42,003 bases of DNA, from NCBI RefSeq assembly GCF_000770305.1, contig NZ_JNVB01000036.1, positions 1-42,003 of the forward strand, read 5' to 3'. Numbering within the stretch: position 1 is the first letter of the stretch; every line of letters begins with the position of its first letter. Source of the DNA: Erwinia oleae (lineage in GTDB: Bacteria > Pseudomonadota > Gammaproteobacteria > Enterobacterales > Enterobacteriaceae). Made by a program: the position numbers and the translations under genes. The notes beneath the pieces are model-generated. The model was not told where the DNA came from. It did no database searches and saw only the letters and a list, made by a program, of their open reading frames with translations. Shown one piece after another: positions 15,818-23,138 of the stretch.

Positions 15818-16753
15818 ATGAAAACGCGTTTAACGCTATCAGCCGTTGCTGCGGTGTGTGCCCTCTCGCACGCCGCTATCGCCGCTGAAAAGGGCACCAT
15901 TATGATCCTCGTTAACTCGCTGGATAACCCGTATTACGCTTCCGAAGCGAAAGGGGCCAACGTCAAGGCGCAGGAGCTGGGCTACAAAACCACCGTCCTT
16001 TCTCACGGCGAGGACGTCAAAAAACAGAGCGAACTGATCGACGCGGCTATTGGTAAAAAGGTGCAGGGCATCGTGCTTGATAACGCCGACTCCTCCGCCA
16101 GCGTCGCCGCCATTAAAAAGGCCAAAGACGCGGGCATCCCGGTGGTGCTGATCAACCGGGAAATCCCGGTGGATGACGTGGCGCTTGAGCAGATCACCCA
16201 CAACAACTTCCAGGCCGGCTCGGACGTTGCCAACGTCTTCGTGGAAAAGATGGGCGAGAAGGGCAAATACGCCGAGCTGACCTGTAACCTGGCGGATAAC
16301 AACTGCGTGACCCGTTCCAAATCCTTCCATCAGGTACTGGATCAGTATCCGGATATGCAGAGCGTGGCGAAGCAGGACGCCAAAGGCACGCTGATTGATG
16401 GCAAACGCATCATGGACAGCATTTTACAGGCGCACCCGGATGTGAAAGGGGTGATCTGCGGTAATGGCCCGGTCGCGCTGGGCGCGATTGCGGCGCTGAA
16501 GGCGGCGGGACGGAGCGATGTGACGGTTGTCGGGATTGACGGCAGCAACGACGAGCGCGATGCGGTGAAAGCCGGCACGCTGAAGGCCACGGTGATGCTT
16601 CAGGCGCAGGCGATTGCGGCGCAGGGCGTGATCGATCTCGATAACTTTATTCAGAAGGGCGCTAAGCCGCAGAAGCAGCGCGTAATGTTCCGCGGCATTC
16701 TGATTGACCAGGAAAACGCCGGCAAGGTACAGGATTTTAACTTCAAATCGTAA
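15818..16753 (+). CDS. Periplasmic sugar-binding protein of ribose-type ABC transporter
   Basis: A 311-residue RbsB-like periplasmic binding protein. A signal peptide covers about residues 1-22 (ending SHAAIA). The mature protein starts with the type-I periplasmic fold (GTIMILVNSLDNPYYASEAKGA) and contains GIVLDNADSSASVAAIKKAK and VVLINREIP, typical of the ribose/xylose/galactose binding cluster. Two cysteines at 156 and 163 (TCNLADNNC) probably form a disulfide. It delivers its ligand to the permease and ATPase encoded downstream. The ligand is likely a pentose, tetrose or polyol used by the operon's enzymes; residues alone do not tell which. A ribosome binding site GAGAG precedes the ATG at 15818. 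Confidence 0.92.
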   Translation: MKTRLTLSAVAAVCALSHAAIAAEKGTIMILVNSLDNPYYASEAKGANVKAQELGYKTTVLSHGEDVKKQSELIDAAIGKKVQGIVLDNADSSASVAAIKKAKDAGIPVVLINREIPVDDVALEQITHNNFQAGSDVANVFVEKMGEKGKYAELTCNLADNNCVTRSKSFHQVLDQYPDMQSVAKQDAKGTLIDGKRIMDSILQAHPDVKGVICGNGPVALGAIAALKAAGRSDVTVVGIDGSNDERDAVKAGTLKATVMLQAQAIAAQGVIDLDNFIQKGAKPQKQRVMFRGILIDQENAGKVQDFNFKS

Positions 16754-16797
16754 TCGGGCCGAGCAGCGCCCCTGCCGGGGCGCAAAGGAGAAAACCT

Positions 16798-17409
16798 ATG
16801 TCCATGCGAGTCTGGCTGGCAATGGCCGCGCTGCTGCTCGGCGGCTGTCGCATCGTTTCACAGCAGGAGTTAGCCGAACTGAAAAACCCGCCCAATCCCA
16901 ACATGGCCAATATCAACGCCACCTGGTCGCAAAAAATTGTGCCGCAGGTGCAGCAGGAGGCCAGGCCGCTGGGCGAGCTGATGAAGAATCTCGCCGATGC
17001 GAAGGATTTCGACAGCGCCTGCCAGCAGTACGGTCACCGCAGCCAGGCTGAAAACCCCTGCGTCTTCGCGGTAAAGATCAGCGGCAGCGTCACGGCGGTG
17101 AATGCCACCTCGCGCAGCGGCAAAATGACCGTGCAGGATCAAAGCGGCCAGCGCGTGGTGGTGCAGACCGGGCCGATTATACGCGGCACGGCGCTGCGCG
17201 ACGTTTACAAAGGCGCGAGCTATCAGGACTTTAACGATCAGGTGCTGTTTGGCGATTACGGCAAGGCGATCAACACCCTGGCGGCCAGTGACATGAAAAA
17301 ACTTCAGCCGAAATCGGGCGATAACGTGGAAGTGGATGGCGTGTTCAGCAGTTGGGACGTGCCGAAGAGCGTACCGGATATCACGCCCGCGCGCGTGGTG
17401 CGTCAGTAA
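16798..17409 (+). CDS. DUF2291-type lipoprotein in the ABC operon
   Basis: A 203-residue predicted lipoprotein. The signal MSMRVWLAMAALLLGGC has its lipobox cysteine at residue 17. The rest matches what I know of DUF2291 proteins, including an N-terminal helical part and a beta-rich core with SGSVTAVNATSRSGKMTVQDQ, RVVVQTGPIIRGTALRD and NVEVDGVFSSWDVP. The family is uncharacterised, but its genes usually sit inside ribose-type ABC transporter operons, as here between binding protein and ATPase. The core looks like a small beta-barrel/OB-like fold; that is inference. A role in docking or stabilising the transporter on the periplasmic side is plausible but unproven. A clear AAAGGAG precedes the start, and 12 bases separate it from the ATPase gene. 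Confidence 0.82.
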   Translation: MSMRVWLAMAALLLGGCRIVSQQELAELKNPPNPNMANINATWSQKIVPQVQQEARPLGELMKNLADAKDFDSACQQYGHRSQAENPCVFAVKISGSVTAVNATSRSGKMTVQDQSGQRVVVQTGPIIRGTALRDVYKGASYQDFNDQVLFGDYGKAINTLAASDMKKLQPKSGDNVEVDGVFSSWDVPKSVPDITPARVVRQ

Positions 17410-17421
17410 GGAGTGAAAACA

Positions 17422-18969
17422 GTGCAGAGCGAAGCTGAACACCTGACGCCGGTCGCCGACGGTCATGAAGTGATTATTGAAACCCGCAACGTCTCGCGCA
17501 TCTATCCGGGCGTTACCGCGCTGGACAGCGTCAGCTACCGCGTCTGGCGTAACCAGGTCAACGTGCTGATTGGTGAAAACGGCGCGGGCAAGTCCACCAT
17601 GATGAAGATGCTGGCGGGTGTGGAAACACCGTCCTCGGGCCAGATCCTGCTGGACGGCAAGCCGGTGACGCTGACCTCCACTCAGCAGGCGGAAAAGCAC
17701 GGCATCAGCATTATTTTCCAGGAGCTAAATCTTTTTCCGAACATGAATGTGATGGACAACATTTTCATCGGTAACGAGTTTTTCCAGCACGGGGTGATTA
17801 ACGAAAAATATCAGTATCAGTTAGCGAAGGCGCTGCTTGAGCGGCTGGAACTGGATGTCGATCCGCTGGCGCCGCTTGGCGAACTGGGCATTGGTCATCA
17901 GCAACTGGTTGAGATTGCGCGGGCGCTGTCAAAGGACACCCGCGTGCTGATTATGGACGAGCCGACCTCAGCGCTCAGTCAGTCGGAGGTGAAGGTGCTG
18001 TTCACTATTATCGGCGCGCTGAAGCGGCGCGGCGTCACCATTATCTATATCTCTCACCGGCTGGAGGAGCTGATGGAAATTGGCGATCGCATCACCATTT
18101 TTCGCGACGGGCGACGCATCGCCGAGCGGGAAGTGCGCGACGCCAGCGTACCCTGGATTATTGAGCAGATGGTGGGCGATAAGAAAAAACACTTTGACTA
18201 TCAGCCTGCCGAACAGCGCGAAACCGTCCTTCAGGTCAACGGGCTGACCGCGCTGGCGCAGAACGGCGGCTACACGCTCAACGATGTCAGCTTTGCGCTG
18301 CGTAAGGGCGAAGTGATTGGCGTTTACGGCCTGCTGGGGGCCGGCCGAACCGAACTGTTCAAAGGGATCATTGGCCTGATGCACTGCGAGCGCGGCAGCG
18401 TGCTGCTGAACGGCGAAAGCCTTGAACGCTGCGGCTTCCAGCGTCGCCTGAAAAAGGGCATTGCGCTGGTGCCGGAGGATCGCAAAGGCGAAGGGATGGT
18501 GGAGATGATGTCCATTAAAAGCAATATGACGCTCAGCGACCTCAGCCTGAAGGGCTTTCGCCGGGCGCTGGCGCGGCTGAATCCGCAAAAGGAGACCGCG
18601 CGCGTGGACGAGATGATCGCCCGGCTGGCGATCAAGGTCAGCGATGCCGAACTGCCGGTGACCTCGCTGAGCGGCGGAAATCAGCAGAAGGTGGTGCTGG
18701 GAAAAGCGCTGATGACCGCGCCTGAGGTGGTGCTGCTTGATGAACCGACCCGCGGCATTGACGTGGGCGCAAAAACCGATGTTTACCACCTGATTGGTTC
18801 AATGGCGCAGGCAGGGCTGGCGGTGATGTTCTCCTCATCGGAACTGGACGAGGTGATGTCGTTGGCCGATCGCATTCTGGTGATGGCCGATGGAAAAATC
18901 ACCGCCGACCTGACCCGCGCAGAAGCCACGCGCGAAAAGCTGATCGCCGCATCCACGCCACACGACTAA
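17422..18969 (+). CDS. Sugar ABC transporter ATPase (RbsA-like, two nucleotide-binding domains)
   Basis: A 515-residue cytoplasmic ATPase with two fused ABC domains, as in RbsA/XylG/MglA. The first domain has Walker A GENGAGKST at 51-59, the signature-like LGIGHQQLVEIARALS and Walker B VLIMDEPTSAL. The second has the degenerate P-loop GLLGAGRTELFKG, normal for this family, then SLSGGNQQKVVLGKAL and VVLLDEPTRGIDVG. It powers uptake through the permease encoded next. I chose GTG 17422 since AAGGAG lies eight bases upstream; the GTG at 17413 overlaps that same ribosome binding site. It is part of one transcript with the genes either side. Confidence 0.93.
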   Translation: MQSEAEHLTPVADGHEVIIETRNVSRIYPGVTALDSVSYRVWRNQVNVLIGENGAGKSTMMKMLAGVETPSSGQILLDGKPVTLTSTQQAEKHGISIIFQELNLFPNMNVMDNIFIGNEFFQHGVINEKYQYQLAKALLERLELDVDPLAPLGELGIGHQQLVEIARALSKDTRVLIMDEPTSALSQSEVKVLFTIIGALKRRGVTIIYISHRLEELMEIGDRITIFRDGRRIAEREVRDASVPWIIEQMVGDKKKHFDYQPAEQRETVLQVNGLTALAQNGGYTLNDVSFALRKGEVIGVYGLLGAGRTELFKGIIGLMHCERGSVLLNGESLERCGFQRRLKKGIALVPEDRKGEGMVEMMSIKSNMTLSDLSLKGFRRALARLNPQKETARVDEMIARLAIKVSDAELPVTSLSGGNQQKVVLGKALMTAPEVVLLDEPTRGIDVGAKTDVYHLIGSMAQAGLAVMFSSSELDEVMSLADRILVMADGKITADLTRAEATREKLIAASTPHD

Positions 18970-19004
18970 TCGCGCCAGCCACCGGCGGGCAGTGAGGAAA
19001 AAAC

Positions 19005-20072
19005 ATGAATCAGAAATACCTGCTCTATATGTATCTGCTCAAGGCGCGCACCTTTATTGCGCTGCTCATCGTGATCGGCTTTTTCAGCGTCATGGTGCCG
19101 AACTTTCTGACGCCATCAAACCTGCTGATCATGACGCAGCATGTTGCCATTACCGGCCTGCTGGCCATCGGTATGACGCTGGTGATCCTTACCGGCGGGA
19201 TCGACCTCTCGGTGGGTGCGGTGGCGGGCATCTGCGGCATGGTGGCCGGTGCGCTACTGACCAACGGCCTGCCCATCTGGGGTGACCAACTGCTCTTTCT
19301 GAACGTGCCGGAAGTGATCCTGGTGGTGACGCTGTGTGGAGTGGTGATTGGCCTGATCAACGGCGCGGTAATCACGCGTCTCGGCGTCGCGCCCTTTATC
19401 TGCACGCTGGGCATGATGTACGTCGCGCGCGGCGCGGCGCTGCTGTTCAATGACGGCGGCACCTATGCCAATCTGGTGGGCTTCGCGCCGCTCGGCAACA
19501 CCGGTTTCGCTTTTCTCGGCGCCGGGAGGCTGCTGGGCGTCTATCTCCCCATCTGGCTGATGGTCGGCTTTCTGCTGCTCGGCCTCTATATCACCCGTAA
19601 AACGCCGCTGGGACGCTATATCTACGCCAGCGGCGGTAATGAATCCGCCGCGCGACTGGCGGGCGTGCCGATTGTTAAAGTGAAAATGTTTGTCTACGCC
19701 TTCTCCGGCCTCTGTGCCGGGCTGGTCGGGCTGGTGGTGGCCTCGCAGTTGCAAACCGCGCACCCGATGACCGGCAACATGTTTGAAATGGACGCCATCG
19801 GTGCGACCGTGCTCGGCGGCACGGCGCTGGCGGGCGGACGCGGGCGGGTCTCCGGTTCGATTATCGGAGCCTTTGTGATTGTGTTCCTCGCCGACGGCAT
19901 GGTGATGATGGGCGTCAGCGACTTCTGGCAGATGGTCATCAAAGGGGTGGTTATTGTTACCGCCGTGGTGATCGACCAGTTCCAGCAGCGTCTGCAAAGT
20001 AAAGTGGTGCTGATGCGTCGCCACGAAAAAAAGCAGGCCGCCACACCGTTGTCTGAGGTCAGTCATGGCTAG
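19005..20072 (+). CDS. Sugar ABC transporter permease (RbsC-like)
   Basis: A 355-residue inner-membrane protein of the BPD-transp-2 type, with about nine or ten hydrophobic segments. Family landmarks are GMTLVILTGGIDLSVGAVAG, GLINGAVITRLGVAPFICTLG and IGATVLGGTALAGGRGRVSG. Its C-terminal tail is basic and cytoplasmic (MRRHEKKQAATP). It forms the membrane channel for the solute brought by the binding protein, probably as a homodimer with the RbsA-like ATPase. GAGGAAAAAA precedes the ATG at 19005. Its last eight bases overlap the kinase gene, suggesting coupled translation. Confidence 0.93.
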   Translation: MNQKYLLYMYLLKARTFIALLIVIGFFSVMVPNFLTPSNLLIMTQHVAITGLLAIGMTLVILTGGIDLSVGAVAGICGMVAGALLTNGLPIWGDQLLFLNVPEVILVVTLCGVVIGLINGAVITRLGVAPFICTLGMMYVARGAALLFNDGGTYANLVGFAPLGNTGFAFLGAGRLLGVYLPIWLMVGFLLLGLYITRKTPLGRYIYASGGNESAARLAGVPIVKVKMFVYAFSGLCAGLVGLVVASQLQTAHPMTGNMFEMDAIGATVLGGTALAGGRGRVSGSIIGAFVIVFLADGMVMMGVSDFWQMVIKGVVIVTAVVIDQFQQRLQSKVVLMRRHEKKQAATPLSEVSHG

Positions 20073-21567
20073 AGATCTGATTATTGCTCTGGACGAGGGC
20101 ACCAGCAATGTGAAGGCGGTGGCGATTGACGGGCGCGGTGCGGTGCTGACAAAAGCCTCGCGGCCGCTGTCGGTTTCCACGCCGCAGCCGGGGTGGGTGG
20201 AACAGGAGGGCATGACGCTGTTGAACATGTCGCTGACCGTGCTGCGCGAGGTGATTCAGAATGTCGGTGAAAACCGCGTTGCCTGCCTTGCCATCAGTAA
20301 CCAGCGCGAAACGGCGATCGGCTGGTACCGCGCCAGCTCCGCTCCGCTCGGCCCGGCGCTGAGCTGGCAGTGCGCCCGTTCGGCTGCGCTGTGCGAACAG
20401 CTTCGACACGATCGACAGGAAGCGCGGATTCGCGCCATTACCGGGCTGCCGGTAGCACCGCTGTTTTCCGCGTCGAAAATGCGCTGGCTGCTGGACAGCC
20501 TCCCCGACGGTTATGCGCGTGCGGCCAGCGGCGAAATCTGTCTGGGCACCCTTGACGCCTGGCTGCTGTGGCACTTGACCGGCGGCAAACAGTTTCGCTG
20601 CGATACCTCTAACGCCTCCCGCACCCAGCTCCTGAACCTGCAAACCGGCGACTGGGACGACGAGATGCTGGCGCTGTTTGGTCTGCCGCGCGCCGCGCTG
20701 CCGCAAATCCTGCCGTCCGCCGGGCTGTTTGGCGTTACCTCAGGGCTGAGCGGCATTCCTGACGGCCTGCCGATCATGGCGATGATCGGCGATTCCCACG
20801 CGGCGCTGTACGGCCACGGGCTGGGTCTGCCCGGCGCGGTAAAAACCACCTATGGCACCGGCTCATCGGTGATGGCGCCGCTGCTGACGCCCGACACCTC
20901 ATTGACGCAGCTTGCCACCACCGTTGCCTGGCGCGACGGCGAGCGCATCACCTGGGGGCTGGAGGGCAACATTCCGCACACCGGCGACGGCGTTGCCTGG
21001 ATGGCGCAGGCGACCGGGCTGACCGACGGGAAAGGACAGGTGCTGAGCCGCGCCCTGCACGAGCTGCCCGCCAGCGTGGAGTCAACGCTTGGCACCTATT
21101 TTGTTCCCGCACTGACCGGCTTAGGCGCGCCATGGTGGGACGATCGCGCGCGCGGCGTTATTTGTGGATTGAGCCGGGGCGTGACGCCTGCGCACCTGAT
21201 CCGCGCGGCACTGGAGGCGATTGCCTATCAAATCGCCGATGTGATTGAGGCGATGCGTCAGCATCCTGATTTTCATCTTGACCGGCTGATGGTGGACGGC
21301 GGCCCGACGCAAAACGCCTGGCTGATGCAGTTTCAGGCCGACCTGCTTGGGTGCCCGGTCGCCCGCAGCGCCACGCCGGAGCTCTCCGCGCTGGGCGCTG
21401 GCCTGCTGGCGCGCCGTGCGCTTGAACACCTGACCGACAATCAACTGAGGCTGCTGCTCCCTGAGCACGACAGCTGGCTTCCTGAGGCAGAGCGTCATCA
21501 TCAACTGCAACAGACCTGGCAGGGCTGGCGTGACGCTGTCACGCGTGCGCGCTGGCAGCCCGTCTGA
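20065..21567 (+). CDS. FGGY-family carbohydrate kinase, glycerol-kinase-like
   Basis: A 500-residue kinase of the FGGY family. The N-terminal ATPase-fold motif is LIIALDEGTSNVKAVAID, followed by CLAISNQRETAIGW and LSWQCARSAALCEQL, which are closest to glycerol and erythritol kinase types. The C-terminal landmarks are TYGTGSSVMAP, GLGAPWWDDRARGVICGLSRG and MVDGGPTQNAWLMQFQADLLG. It transfers phosphate from ATP to a terminal hydroxyl of a small polyol or ketose. In this operon the likely substrate is the ketose made by an SDR, giving the phosphoketose cleaved by the split transketolase. D-apulose kinases belong to the same superfamily; other pentuloses, tetruloses or glycerol itself cannot be excluded. 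Confidence 0.88.
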   Translation: MARDLIIALDEGTSNVKAVAIDGRGAVLTKASRPLSVSTPQPGWVEQEGMTLLNMSLTVLREVIQNVGENRVACLAISNQRETAIGWYRASSAPLGPALSWQCARSAALCEQLRHDRQEARIRAITGLPVAPLFSASKMRWLLDSLPDGYARAASGEICLGTLDAWLLWHLTGGKQFRCDTSNASRTQLLNLQTGDWDDEMLALFGLPRAALPQILPSAGLFGVTSGLSGIPDGLPIMAMIGDSHAALYGHGLGLPGAVKTTYGTGSSVMAPLLTPDTSLTQLATTVAWRDGERITWGLEGNIPHTGDGVAWMAQATGLTDGKGQVLSRALHELPASVESTLGTYFVPALTGLGAPWWDDRARGVICGLSRGVTPAHLIRAALEAIAYQIADVIEAMRQHPDFHLDRLMVDGGPTQNAWLMQFQADLLGCPVARSATPELSALGAGLLARRALEHLTDNQLRLLLPEHDSWLPEAERHHQLQQTWQGWRDAVTRARWQPV

Positions 21568-21588
21568 TCATTAAATAAGGAGAGAGTG

Positions 21589-22386
21589 ATGGAGCGTAAT
21601 TTTAGGGGAAAAACCGTGGTGATCACCGGCGCCTGTCGCGGTATTGGCGCGGGTATCGCCGCACGGTTCGCCCGCGACGGTGCAAACCTGGTGATGGTGT
21701 CCAATGCGGCGCGCGTTCATGCGACCGCAGAGCAGCTGCGCGGCGACTATGGCGGCGAAATCCTTTCGCTGGAGGCAGACGTGACGGATGAAGCGCAGGT
21801 ACAGGATCTCTACCGGCAGAGCGCAGAACGCTTTGGCAGCGTTGACGTCTCTGTGCAAAATGCAGGGGTGATCACCATTGATACGTTTGAACGGATGCCG
21901 AAAGCCGATTTTGAGAAAATCCTGGCGGTTAACACCACCGGCGTCTGGCTCTGCTGCCGGGAAGCGGCGAAATATATGGTTAAGCAGCGCGCTGGCAGCC
22001 TGATCAATACCTCTTCCGGTCAGGGGCGGCAGGGATTTATCTATACGCCGCACTACGCCGCCAGCAAAATGGGCGTGATCGGCATCACGCAGAGCCTGGC
22101 GCACGAGCTGGCGCCGTGGAACATCACCGTCAACGCGTTTTGCCCCGGTATTATTGAAAGCGAAATGTGGGATTATAACGACCGCGTCTGGGGCGAGATG
22201 CTCAGCAGCGAAGGGAAACAGTACGGCAAGGGCGAACTGATGGCGGAATGGGTTCAGGGCATTCCGCTGAAGCGCGCAGGGCAGCCGCAGGACGTGGCGG
22301 GACTGGTGGCCTTTTTAGCGTCCGATGATGCACGCTACATCACCGGACAGACCATGAACGTCGACGGCGGTCTGATTATGTCTTAA
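21589..22386 (+). CDS. SDR-family dehydrogenase (second of two)
   Basis: A 265-residue classical short-chain dehydrogenase closing the operon. The cofactor loop is TGACRGIGAGIA (residues 13-24), then NAG at 91-93, S143, and the catalytic Y156 and K160 (HYAASK). The C-terminal part (EWVQGIPLKRAGQPQDVAGL then GQTMNVDGGLIMS) resembles polyol dehydrogenases such as the sorbitol/iditol and butanediol dehydrogenase group. It is quite different from the first SDR of the operon, so it is not a recent duplicate. It may oxidise a second polyol stereoisomer or catalyse a second redox step. AAGGAGAGA precedes ATG 21589. Its last four bases overlap the convergent PEBP gene, leaving no room for a terminator. 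Confidence 0.86.
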   Translation: MERNFRGKTVVITGACRGIGAGIAARFARDGANLVMVSNAARVHATAEQLRGDYGGEILSLEADVTDEAQVQDLYRQSAERFGSVDVSVQNAGVITIDTFERMPKADFEKILAVNTTGVWLCCREAAKYMVKQRAGSLINTSSGQGRQGFIYTPHYAASKMGVIGITQSLAHELAPWNITVNAFCPGIIESEMWDYNDRVWGEMLSSEGKQYGKGELMAEWVQGIPLKRAGQPQDVAGLVAFLASDDARYITGQTMNVDGGLIMS

Positions 22387-22925
22387 TCATTACCGAATCG
22401 TCCCACCAGGCCCGCCGCGCCCAGCGCATGGCCCTTAAGCTTGCCGATTAGCTCTTCACGCGTCAGCCCCTGCGGCAGAGCATCTGGCGCCAGGTCGGTA
22501 GCGATCAGCGTAAAGATATAGTGATGCGCTCCGCTGCCAGACGGCGGGCAGGGGCCATAATAGTGAAGCGTGCCGGGGGTATTTTTACCGCCGGTATAGT
22601 CTTTGCCCTTCGTCAGTTCTCCCCGGGCGAACATACTGCGTTGGGCCGGGATGTTATAAGCCACCATATGGTTAACCCCAATGCCTTTGGCGCCGACCGT
22701 ATCCACCAACGTCAGCGCGTAGCTTTTGGTGCCAGCAGGCGGATTGCTCCAGCTCAGCGCGGGCGAAATCCCCTCGCCGGTACAGGCGGGTTTACCCTCT
22801 GCATTCCCCGCAAACTTCTTATCCAGCAGTGCGTTATCGCTGAAGTCGGGCGAGCTGAGCGTAAATACCTCCGCCGCGCTGGCGGTCATCGTGCAGAACA
22901 TCAGGCCGAGCGCTACTCTTTTCAT
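22383..22925 (-). CDS. Periplasmic YbhB/YbcL-family (PEBP-like) protein
   Basis: A 180-residue protein of the phosphatidylethanolamine-binding-protein family. A signal peptide (MKRVALGLMFCTMTASA) predicts a periplasmic form, like YbcL and unlike cytoplasmic YbhB. The family motifs are GISPALSWSNPPAGTKSYAL, MVAYNIPA and HYYGPCPPSGSGAHHYIF, the last building the conserved anion pocket. The bacterial function is not well defined; the label Raf kinase inhibitor-like is historical. It converges on the sugar operon, with a four-base overlap with the second SDR, and is divergent from ychO. A GGAG motif precedes the start. Confidence 0.9.
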   Translation of the reverse strand: MKRVALGLMFCTMTASAAEVFTLSSPDFSDNALLDKKFAGNAEGKPACTGEGISPALSWSNPPAGTKSYALTLVDTVGAKGIGVNHMVAYNIPAQRSMFARGELTKGKDYTGGKNTPGTLHYYGPCPPSGSGAHHYIFTLIATDLAPDALPQGLTREELIGKLKGHALGAAGLVGRFGND

Positions 22926-23138
22926 GTCATAACTCCCTGATAAAAGTCTCGTGCAAAGTCTGGTTGATATTTCGCCACTTTACCAGTGTGCTGTCGCTTC
23001 GTTTTCCTGCTTACCCGCCCGGGGTGGGACGTTACCTTTCCTGACAAAAACTGTGTTAAGGTGGTTATTCAGCAAATTTGTGAGCTATCCGACACTTTGG
23101 TTTAAAAATCGTCTTGATTTACAGCAAATAATGAGGTT

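Noticed and set aside
19254-20228. A 324-residue minus-strand frame opposite the permease and kinase
   Set aside because: Its composition is histidine- and glutamine-rich, as expected for the antisense of a GC-rich membrane protein gene; the plus-strand genes are certain.
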